NCBI GenBank assembly: GCA_964017195.1
Contig: OZ024889.1
Coordinates: 64,051,858 to 64,115,857 of the forward strand
Origin: Siderastrea radians
Taxonomy: Eukaryota > Cnidaria > Anthozoa > Scleractinia > Rhizangiidae
Length of the DNA stretch: 64,000 bases
Direction of reading: 5' to 3'
Both the position numbers and the translations under genes were made by a program. The notes below the pieces were generated by a model. That model saw nothing but the letters and a program-made list of their open reading frames with translations, was not told where the DNA came from and searched no databases. Positions 24,001 to 36,000 of this stretch are shown here, piece after piece; the stretch's first letter is position 1; every line of letters begins with the position of its first letter.

Positions 24001-27000
24001 ACATTATGAAGCATTATGAAGAATTACAAAATAATGCAATGGTCTCATGATAGCACCTCATACACGTGCTAGATTTGTTGGGAAGTCATATCGAAAGTCA
24101 TTCAACTGAAAGCTACCGAGTAGAAATTTTTCACTTGTACTGTATCCCTCCTAAAAACAAACAAACAAACAAACAAATGTACAAGCAAAATAATATCGCA
24201 ATATCGGTTTCAGAAGCTGGAGTAAACTAAGTCACCTACTTGAATATCGTATTTCCCAGGGTGGACGTTTGCGCTAACATTAACACGGAACACGTTTTCT
24301 TGACACGTCGTTGATAGTGATTGATTCAAAGGCGACAATTTGTTAAGGACAAGCAAACCAAGAGTAAGTTTACAGGCTGGACAAAACAATCCGCGGCAGC
24401 AGTATTTGTAAGACCCTAGACAAACGAAACAACAAAGTTATAAATGTGACTAGACTCTGGCAAACCACTCTGTTGCTAAAAGATGGATTCTCAGGTACGG
24501 TGCTACTGATTTTGTTAATAAGAAGAAAAAGTATTCAGTTGATAACTGCACTAGCAAAATGCTTCAGTAAAACGTGGAACACACGCCATAGTATATTTAG
24601 AAAAATTCGTTATTTTATTTAATTAACTAGTGAAAAAAAGCAACAATATAATGTACCAGTCAAGTCGAAGCTTTAACATCCACCCCCAGGGCAACCCCCC
24701 GGGCAACCCCCCGGGCATTTGAACTTTTGAAGATTCGCTTGTTCAAATTCCCTCCCCTAGGGGCAAAAAAGCCGTTCAAATGCCCCACCAATTAGTTCTG
24801 AAATACTTCTCCGTCTTCAATCAAACACTTTTCACACTTTTCAGAGAGAGATGTGCCGTGATCACACCTTCAGACTTTTAAGACCCTCTTGAAAGAGTTA
24901 TTCACTAACAAAGGGGAAATTCTATCTTGTAAATCCGTCAAACCTTGCAAAAACCGAGTATTACGCCAGAGCAAGAGATAAATCCAGTTCAAATTCCCCA
25001 CCCTTCCAAGGTAACGTTCAAATTCCCCCCTTCCCGGGCACAATGCCCGTCATCGGGCAGAATGGCCGGACATTTACGCATAATAATGAGGTACCGTGGC
25101 GAGCCATTCAAGCATGAACGCTCCATAAAAGCGCCACAATAAGAGAGAAAAGGGACGGATCTGGCGAAGTTTACTCCGTAAAATCGCTATTTCGAAACAC
25201 TCACAGGCTACTTTTTTAAGATGAAACAGCGGACTTTTGTAAAAAATAGGAAAAAACAACGAGAACAACTTCCAGACTTTTGCTTTCAAAAATGTACATT
25301 TTCGGGATTTTTACTATGGGTTTAGACCCGTATTCTGAAATTCAGCTTGGTGTCTTTTTCGAAATAAGCAGCAAACTCCGTATGAAACAGCGGATTATCG
25401 AAAATACATGTTTCCCCTACACCCTGGTAGTTTTTTCGTCCAAATTCGGGCAGAAGAAGTTCCAGACTTTTACGCTTGAAAATCCGAGGTTCAAAATTCG
25501 CGCGTGTTCCGTCCAAGTCTTTGTCTTACCGTATAACAATGGTTACCATAAATATACAATAAGTGGCTAAACTCTATTGCAATAAACTAAATGCAGTCAT
25601 CTGTAAATGGAGTATTTATGCAAACTGCGCCTAAAATAAGGCACGTGCGAAGTTTGAATACTGTATGGATATCGCTTATTAGACAAGATTTTCTTTCAGC
25701 AATGAGAGATCACGAGTATTCAAGGCCACAAACAATGCGTGCGATTTCTGATAAAAAAGACTCATTGATCGTAGTGATAAAACCCATTCAGTCTATAAAC
25801 TAACATATGTAGTAGATGCTATCACTGAATCGCCTGTGTGTCACATATCCATATGATCGGTACTAGATTACGAACAGTCTCTCTTTCCGCTCAGGGATAG
25901 TCGAGGGAAACGAACAAACGAGCGGGCGCGAACATCGCCTGCCGCGTTGAAACGTGACAGAGCACTACACTAACGGCTCGTCACGCGCCGCCGTTTTGGT
26001 TTACATAAAAGTTAAAAAACTCCCGAAGACAGAAGCAAAACGTTGCGGCGTCTGCGGCTTCCGCGCACTAACAAGCAAAATGCTGGGTTTATTTACAACA
26101 CAATCATCTCGCTCGCGCAGAGACAATTCGAAATGGCCTTCTTTCTGTGTTGTAACGCTTGCCCAAACGAAACCACTCTAAAAGGGTCTGGAAGGGGGTT
26201 CCTGGTCCCGCATTCCCGCTCCTTTTTCCCGAGAATCCCGCATCCCGCACTTTTTCATCACTATCCCGAAGCCATAAATGCAAGATGTAGATTGGCCCTT
26301 TCGATTGATATTTTGCACTCGCCTCGTTGATTCGCTTATGCCGCTAGAACGTTTATTTGGGTCGTGACGATTTCCCGACTTCCCGACAGGCAGGCAAAAA
26401 AATCCCGCATCCCGTGCGCAAATTTTGGCGAATCTCGCTTCCCGGGTAGCAGTCAAATCCCGAATCCCGTCAAGATACTTTGCGTTTTCCCGAATCCCGC
26501 ACCGTGTTTTGGTCGAATCCCGGATCCCGAGAATACCCTTCCAGACCCTGCTCTAACGATGTCCACGCAATAAATCAAAATGGAAAACCGTTTCATGAAA
26601 TGTTCTTCCAAAATATGAGCATATGTGCGATTTTGCGAAACAAAAGGAGAGACAAAAGCGCCCGGCGTTCATTGTTAAGTTTACTGCCTACATCATGATA
26701 ATGAGCATCGCCGTGCCTTCATGGTAACCAATGAATTAAGCTCTTTCTACGCGTCAACGAATAACAATGCGCGTTATGACAGACCCACAAACTTTCTTGC
26801 ACTGGAAGTAAATGTCCCGAGAACAATAGGCATTCTGCGCGATGTATGCCCGGGGGGTGGATGTTTAAGCTTCAGTTTGACCGGTACATAACTCTATTCA
26901 GACTTGAGGTAGAGCCAAGGCTAGCCTGCGAACGCAGACGTATTTCCGGCTGTCGTTTCCGGAAATACGTCTGCGTTGGCAGGCTAAACCAAGGCCCAAC

Positions 27001-30000
27001 CAGACTTCGAATCCTTGTAACTTCATTGGAATAACTGGAAATAGCCAAATCTGAGGACTTGTTCTGAAATTCATCAGGGAACAGACGTAAAATAAACGGT
27101 CCGCACGCGGATTTGGGATAAGCGTAAACTTTTGTGGCTTTTAACAGGGGCACCCAACGAGAATATAGTTCAAAACCACTTAACTTAGCATTATTGAACG
27201 TATTTTAGTATTTAAATGGTAGATATAGGCGTATTTTTATCCCCTAAAAACTTTTCATCTGTTCGGATTTCTTAGCTGAAAGTCTAGTGATCCGAAAATT
27301 ATAGGGATCAAAACTTACCTTTTCGAAAATTTTAGCCAGAAAAAGGCTCTCGAAAATTCTAGGTGACCTTTTAAGGGTAGAAATCCGTTAAAAAATGGGC
27401 AATAATACCATATTTTAGATGTTCGAAAATCCTAGAAGAGGCAGGCAAGCAAGAAATTTTACAACAAATGTTCCGAAAATTCTAGATCTCAAATCGTCTT
27501 CCGAACAGATATTTTCCCGAAAATTGTCGTTGGGTGCCCCTGTTTTAAGCAGTTCTGGTAATATTAAAGATACAAAATACTTTGATTATATATTGCTACG
27601 AGCGTGACGGGATATGTTGGCCGACATATGTGGTCTTGCTTACTCAAACGTAATTATATAATAAAAAGAAACGGCTCAAGAAATCGAACTTGCATCTCGA
27701 AATTCTCGCAAAATCAAATCAATTTTTACCTTCATTTGCACTTCCGATAACTCGATATCTCTAAACGTTTTACATGTGTTTTACCTAACGGTTCGAGTTA
27801 TCAGGATAATACTGTACAAAAAGCTTCAAACGTCAATCTTGACAAGTCACGTTTTTTTCTCGCACGACTGGTTCGTCGTGCATGTCAAATATTCGTTTGA
27901 CCCGCGGCACGCTTTTCCAGGAAACATCATTGCTTCTCCATTACGTCATGGAGCAAACTGTCAAAAAAGCCAGAAACACTGCACGTGGTGACATAGGGTG
28001 AGCCATCATCCAATAAATAAAATAGAAATGAAAGAGAAATAGGAGATTCTTAACTACAGATATGGCGTTGTTGTTAAGGGATTTTTGTGGATGGTATTTT
28101 GCCACTGACGCTGTTTTGCAGCGTCTTGTGCCGCTAGGTTGGTGAAATGTACTGAGGATGAACATATAAATTTCAAAACTCGACATTGCGCGTGCGTAGT
28201 TAGTACCAGTCCCCAACCGCGCATTAGAAAGAAAAACCCTAAAACTCGGAGGAAACTAGGTGAAGTTCCGATTTTTTTCGCGAATCAGAGATAATCCAGC
28301 CTTCTTTCTAATCTGAAGTAAGCAATTTCTGTTATTGCAAAGAATAGCAGAACTGCAGTACAAAATGTATAAAAATAAGTACTTATGACGTCATAACTTT
28401 AAAAACAATGTGAATTTCTATCAATGAATACTCAAATTTTGCATCTTGATAATCATTAAATGTTGGCACTGTTTTCAATAACCAAAACTGTATGCCGTTT
28501 GAGTTTTAGGCTTTTTTCTGTTCCAGTCACCTGACCTACCAAATGTAGTTGTGACTCAAAAATCTTGAAAACCTTTCCCATGGAAGAAATGTGGCCAAGC
28601 AGCTTATCCGTGGAAGTCAGAGTTTCCAAGATATGATGATTAGGAACTTCCCATGACAACAATATAGTTAAGAGTCTCCCCCTCCCCCCTTTAAATTTTC
28701 ACCACGGAACATTTTGATTATTTTGTTCGGCCAAACTTTGTGTTTCTATGGAAACGATACTTTGACAATCAAGTTTGCTAATTTTTCGTTTAAATCTTTT
28801 AGGTTTCCTACGGTAGCTTTATTGTATTAGATGACTGTCCCTTCATTGATTTTGAATAACATGATTACGTACCATGAATGAAATCAGAAATGGAGGTCTT
28901 AATATATCGCAGATTTTTGAAACTGATGATGAAATAAACATGTCATGTGATTCATGATGACACACGGTCCAAGTTTTCTCACCATAGTTCGAATATTTAC
29001 AGAGTTCAAGATTCAGAGAATTTCCCCATTACGTGTTTCAAATACTGGCTTGAAACCTTAGATTGGTCCGGAGTGTGAAGACTGTTACACACCGTTACTT
29101 ACCACTAAGCGTTAAAGTCGCCCCAACTTCAGTGGTGAGGATGCCGTCTGACTCGCATCTGTTTAAGCTTATTTCAAAAGTTCTCTCTCCTATTGGTAAT
29201 TTAAAAAGCGTTAGGTTAAGCCACAAATTTGAAGAATTGAAAACTGAGTAAACTTAGCCTTGTTTAATTGTCAGGTTATTAGAATTAGAAATTATCTAGG
29301 AACTCAGTTTTTCTATGACATTTTGAAACGAAGTTGACAGATTTTACAACAATGTTACGCGTTACGCCTATAATTTTCAGCATTTATTGTGCTACAAAAA
29401 GACTTTCGGTTTCTGACGGATATTTGGCCAAAACAAGAAAATTTGGATTTATCCAGTAAAGCTAACTTTCCGAGGGTTAGCCCTTCGTCAGGGCGAATTG
29501 CTACTATACTACTACTATTACATTCCCTTGGAATCATATCGGTAAGCCCATAAAGAGGCCAGAGGTAAGGGCTCAAAGAAGGACGAGTGAATGGGCTGCC
29601 ACAAGAACTCTGAAAATTTTAAGTTCCATAAAATCATTTTTGGAAATTGAAATTAAGAAATCATTTTTGGACGCTAATTTTGAGGGAAAAAAATTACCGA
29701 TTAACGCTTTCGTAATGAAGAACTAAAAGTGTCCCTTTTGATGGCTGATACAAGAATGTTTCAGTCACATACGTCCAGCACGTCGAAACAACCACCTTGT
29801 TATTACGTTGACCACTTTTTTTTCTAAATCTAAAAACTCCGTTTACCCTACCGCTCCGTTAACATCTGACGACCATTTTTATGACCTGTCGGTGGTCAAA
29901 TTCAACAAGGGGTTCCATTGTACAGGGAAAAGTATTTTCGTTGATTAGAAACTTTATAAAGCCGTCAATTTGTTTGTTTTGATTGTTTTTTCTTCTTTTT

Positions 30001-33000
30001 GAAAGTAGTATTAATGTGAAATATACAGTTCAGTTTCCAGACAAGGAAAGTCTTAACGTTTTCGCGATTTGGACGAATCCGCGTAAATTTAGTTACTTTT
30101 ATCTTGTTTGTTAAAATAGTAAGATTTGACAAAACTTCTCTTAAAAATTAAACTCACCAAATAAATCAAGTTGTCAAGAAAATATTTTACGAATGTAGCG
30201 TCGTCCTACCTGGTTTTATCCAGTACAGGTTTTTGCCTGATATAGGTTTTTGCGTTTGTCCGTTAGGTAATCGCACTCCTACAGACAAATGGTCGTCTTT
30301 ACTATTATCATCGGCCATGAACGCTTCCAGTTTATAAAAGTAACACTCTGAAAGCTGTAAGACTCTTGATCTTTGATCCTTTGGACGGCTAAATATGAGA
30401 AATAGAAGATGCATTTTTATGATCGTCATACGAACGTCAACAATTTAGACTGAATTTTCATCAGTTACCAGAGAGATCAGGAGGAGGTGTGTCAAGGCGA
30501 GAACGCTACTTTTGTTCCAAGAGCTTGGGAAAAATTCTGGTGAGCCTGGTTAAGTCTTATTCAAGCAAATTATCCAGACTTGTTCGAAAACGACTGGTTC
30601 GAAAACAGTCGGCTGACTGAGAAAAAAGTTTACATTACGATATTGAAACACGAGTTTCGTGAAAAAATCCGGCAAATGGTTTTAAAATTTTTAAGACTTA
30701 TTACAAAACACGACAATGTGTTATTACAATTTACGACAAGAGCTACTACAGTTTACGACGACTGTTATTGCAATCCACGACACGTTAAAGGAAATACTCA
30801 GGAGATCTTTACCTGCTCCAGTCGCGTGTTGGATCAAACAGTTCTATAATTTTTTCGGCTGAAGATTCTGTATCAGTGTTCTCTAAGTCGTTGTCTCGTT
30901 TAATCCAAAGCTGACATCGGTGATTACATGTCATGTAAAACGTGTGGTTTCCCCCTGGAAAAACCTGTTGGTGTCATAAAAACGGGTGAGGAAAAACGGA
31001 TGCACTAAAATCAGTTCTTTTAACAAGAAGTTAAAAAAGAAACTTTTTTAAGAAACTTTTTCCTTTTAATTTTGATGCATTTTTACTTAAATAATAATCA
31101 TCATTATCATCATCATCATCATCATCACCATAATCATAATCATGATAATAATAAAAGTTCTCATGTCGGCGTTTATATTCTCAACGCTCTTACATCAACA
31201 TGGGCAATTACAAACGTTAAAAAATAAAACTAAATAAATAAATAAACCTAAACACTAATCATTAAAAAGAAGATAAGTCTCTTTTTCAAAACAGTTAATG
31301 ATTCGGATAGTTTAAAAAATGCCCGTAGCGAGTTCCAAAGATTCGGGGCAGAAAGAAAAAGCCAGTTGGCAACAGGTGACTTTCGAGACATTGGGGTATT
31401 TTGAGGAGCGAATGATGAGAAGAACGGAGAGGGTGTGCTGGTTCAATTCATAGACGTGGAGTAGAGAAGGTAAGTAAGATGGACATTGAGTGTGGCATTG
31501 CACGTTGTACACTAGCGTGCCCGGAGAAGTGAAATTCTTTTAGATCACATCTGTTTAAGGTATACATTTCAATTCTTTGCGAACCTTCTTCTAAAAATAA
31601 CAAAGTGTTTTATTGAGAACTAAAGGTGAAAAAGTCTTCAATAAATCCACTGTTTAGAATTCAAGTCACTACACCTGAAAGTACGTGGTTAATTTTTGCC
31701 CGTAAAGATCATCAAATTTTGCAGGGGCTTTAAAATTTTGAATGATATGGACTGAATCCGCCATCATTTCATTCAGGTCTTCAAAGCCAGCAGCTTCTTC
31801 AGTACTATATCCGTACCAGACCTCTCTCAATACACCATTAGCATCAGCCTTTGATTCTGAAATAATAAAATGGACTATATTTATACAGACCAAAATGTAT
31901 ACTTTTAAAGGCAGTGTTGCTTTTAAGCAATTCGAAATTTTGGATGAGATTTTTCCAAATTATAGCTAATTATACCTCTCACCCCCAAATTATCAATCTG
32001 TGATTTATTAAGATAAAATCCCAATAAGTAAGGGAAGGGGAGCGGGGGCTAAATTTCGAAAGTATGTTCCAGGGTTTCATCTTTTGTCGATTAGCATTCC
32101 TTTCGTTCAATTTCAGTTTGGAGAATTTGTTGTAAATTGCAGTAAGAGAAGGCACCTTCAAGAGGAAAGTTTTTATTGTTTTCGTCACCTGTCTAAATTA
32201 ACACAAGGTTTCTCTCGTTAGTCTGCGCAATTGTGCGCAGCGACTGGGGTCGTTATTTTTCTTCAAGCATAGTAGTTTGCACGAAAAAACCGGAAACAGT
32301 CGCGTTCAGGAGACCTCTGCTTTCAGGATAAGGACAGTAACATTAAAAACTGCGATAAAATATTGCTTAAAATCAATTTAAGAAATTTTAAAAAAGTTAA
32401 AAAACTGACGACGTTTCGACGTTCTCGGACGTCATTATCAATTCAAAAAGATACCGTGTTAAGGTTCTATAAATACAAGATAAAACAATAGTTAATTAAA
32501 AAGAACGGCAACATATAAAACTATTCTCACTGCATACATAATTAGCGCATCGCGGAATTCGATGTTTATCTCTCGAATTCCACCATGCTTTCACACTTTT
32601 GGGCAGGCATGATGCTTTGCGCTCTCTTCACGTAAATTCCTGGTTTTTGCCTCGATCGTTGTCATTTTGCCGGCGTTCCCGTGGAGGAAGCTTATGTCGT
32701 CCGACCCTCCCCTCCCCTGGTGCCGGTTGACGGTGCTACCCCTTTTTGCCCGCTGCAAGCCTTGCTGCCACAGTAGTCGCGGATTCCTCCCATAACTTAG
32801 TCTACCGCGTTGTGGTAATGAGTATGCAGTGAGGATGATATACTATGTTACAAGTTAAACAAAAAGCTTAGCCCTGATGGAGTCACTCTGCGTATTAAAA
32901 TTAGGCCTGAGGTCTTTGATGAACAACATCTCATAAACAAGGCAGTCAAATTTCCCGTAGCACTTTCTTAAAATGCGAAATTGGCTCTCATTCAAAAGAT

Positions 33001-36000
33001 TTTTGTCACTGTGAGCTTCCAAAAAATGTTTGCTGATTGCCGAATTTTATAAAAGATAACATGTTATCTTTTTGACTTGACAGTGACGTCTGAGAACGTC
33101 GTCAGTTTTTTAACTTTTTTAAAATTTCAACAAGAAAGTGAAAAAAAGAACAATCCTAAAAAATTCTCACCTACTCCAGAAATGAACGCATCACAGATGG
33201 TTAGAGTAGAATTTCCTTCCAAGTGCACTTGAACAACCCCATCTTTGATTGGTGGAACACATTCAAAAACCATTCCTGTGCGCTTTCTGTCTCTGGTGCA
33301 CATTATAACAGGTTCAGTAGCAATGTATGGCACAACGTTGACCTGGAACAATAACTTGTCATCGATAGTAGGGCTATCGATGAGTTGCACCTTGTAGATA
33401 AACAAATCTTTGGGTAGTTGTATTTTTATCCATGGGTTTAGCTCCTGTAATTTGAAAAGAATCATCTTTTCAGTGTTTCTTTGAAGGTGTACGAAGGTCA
33501 TCGATTTGAAATTATATATGCACGCACACAACTACCTTGAAAACAAATATCTTAAGTAATTCATGCCCCCTGTACCAACTAAAATCTATCTAAAACAAGC
33601 GGCATTGAAATGTACCTGTTTAGAAACAAAGCATGTCGTGTAGTTGTTATCGACAGCAAGTGCGGAGTCATGTGACATGATCACACTAGAGGAACTTGTT
33701 ACTGCTCCAAAACCTGCATTCACTTAATTAAGAAAATAAGAAAAACATGTTACTTATTCATATGCAGCCCAAAAAGGTTGAAGTGACATAAAGGAGTATG
33801 AGCTGATGTTTCAGGTTCCTTTGGCCTTTACAATCAGAACGCTTTGAAGAAACGAACGAACCAACAAACCAATGAAAGGACAGAGGGACTGACAGACAGC
33901 GGGAGGAGAGATGATTCGAACAGTTAGTCAATACATTCAGTGATCAAATTCTATAATCAGTAACTTTAAACAATCACTTGTATTATTACTCATTCACTTA
34001 CTAGCTCCTTCACATCTATCCATCCATCTATCCATTTATCCATCAACCCATATGCACCCATCCATCCATCCATCCATCCATCCATTCATCCTTCCATCTA
34101 TCCTATCCGTTCATGTCTCCATGTCTTACAAACGTGAACAGTAATAGAATGCACAATTATGTGAGTTGTATATCATGCAAGGTAACCTATCTCCTAACCT
34201 TCTTGGCTCTGACAAATAAAGCCCTGAATACCAGAAGTCAAATCCCATGGTTCATTTTCCAGTGCGGGTTGGTATCGGTCTAATTTAACGAATGTTGGTT
34301 TATTGCTTTCCTTTGGGTAACCTGATTTCCAAAGATTGTCCTTAATTGGAGTTCCATCCCTCCACTTCCAAGAGCCCATCAGATCTTTGGAGAGGTCAAT
34401 GTATAATTTCTCCCTTGCAATGTCCAAGTTGAGAGTTTGCAAAAGAGCTTCCAAACACTCGCGTTGTGCAGTCGTATTCACTCTTGCCAGATTACCATGA
34501 TTACTGGAGCAGTTCAGGCGTGCTTCCATCCAATTCAAGCGAGCTTTGGGGAAAATTCTGTAACAATGGCCGTCGATGAAGTTAAATCCGGCTTGACAAG
34601 TGTTGTTGACTACAAATGATGTCAAATCGGTGGAAAGATAATCTTTCAATAGATGGTTATATTCTTATTCTTATTTGTAATGGTAACTATACTGTTGTAT
34701 AAAATATTGTATCAATGTTAAGGATAATGATAATGATAATAACTAAAATTCGACGTGTAACCAGGATGAACCAAACTAAAATCTTAAAAAAACGTCCTCT
34801 GGTTGGAAATTGTAACAACGTGGGCCTTTCGGCTGCCAGTCTGCAGCCTTAAACAAACAAGCAAGCGAAAAAAGGGTGCAGACTGGTAGCCAAAAGCGCA
34901 AGTTTTTATAATTTCAACCAAAGAACGTTTGGGAAATTTCGATAATGATAATGATGATAATAATACCTGCGTATTTAGCTTCACAGCTAGTTGGGTACAC
35001 TAAATAAGACGTAACATTGATATAACTATAAAAACAAAATGTTACCACAGCCGATAAGAAATCGCCATAATTGATAATGTTTATAATACAGTAAAAAACC
35101 GCGTATAAGAACCTAGATTTTTCCAACTTAGCCTAAAAAAGGTTCTTATAGAAATAGTAGTTTAGGCTACTTAGGTGTTTAAATAGGCTCTTAATTTGAT
35201 AGAGGCACTAGCGATCAGCACAGATACCTACAGGGCATATGTGATATGGAATATATTGCTGTATTAAATAATTGTATCTAGAATGCAGTTTAGATGATAA
35301 CCATACAGTAAATTTATCTTTCCAAAGTACTAGCATGCATGTCTTTCATGATGCAGTGTCCATAAAATGCTGTGTTACATTTTTTGATGCCTTCATTTTT
35401 GTAAAATAAGAACTTATTGAAAATTTTGGAGACGAGTGCAAAGGTCTCCTATACTTTCATTTGTATTTCGCGCCCTCAAAGTAAATCAATGCGCGTGACA
35501 TTTACAGGGATAGTTCAATACATATTAGACTTGAGATCACAAGATTTAAAAGCAAATTCATCGACTAGTTTTTGAATAAAAGCGTCCGTAACAAAGACGT
35601 TGCTTCTCTATGTAAAATGAGCATATTTGAGACATTACTTCTGATTACATTATTTGAAATCTAGGGAAGCAAACCGGATAAAACCTTCAGGAAAAGTAGC
35701 TGTATGCTACAGCTATGAAATATGGTGAAAACATTGTTTCAATCTGTCAGGATAACACTGGTACCGATGAAACAATAGAAAATAACGTAAATCTGTAATT
35801 TTTTACTGGAAAATATTCAACGCGATTTTTTCAAAGACGCTGTCATAGAATTTTTCAAACTTTGCAGTCTTGAAGATCTACTAGACTATAAAAGGGAATA
35901 GGTCGTTTTAGAAGTTTAGGTCTAGATGCCAAAAAATATGCTGATATACAAAAATCATGACGTCATCGTTTCGTTGCTATGGTAACACTGATGTCAATCA

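Noticed and set aside
28456..28662. 68-codon minus-strand open frame
   Set aside because: No domain, no convincing splice sites, and the neighbouring exons already join in phase without it.
34013..34105. CRISPR-like regular repeat
   Set aside because: It is an imperfect ATCC microsatellite with no spacers, in a eukaryotic intron.
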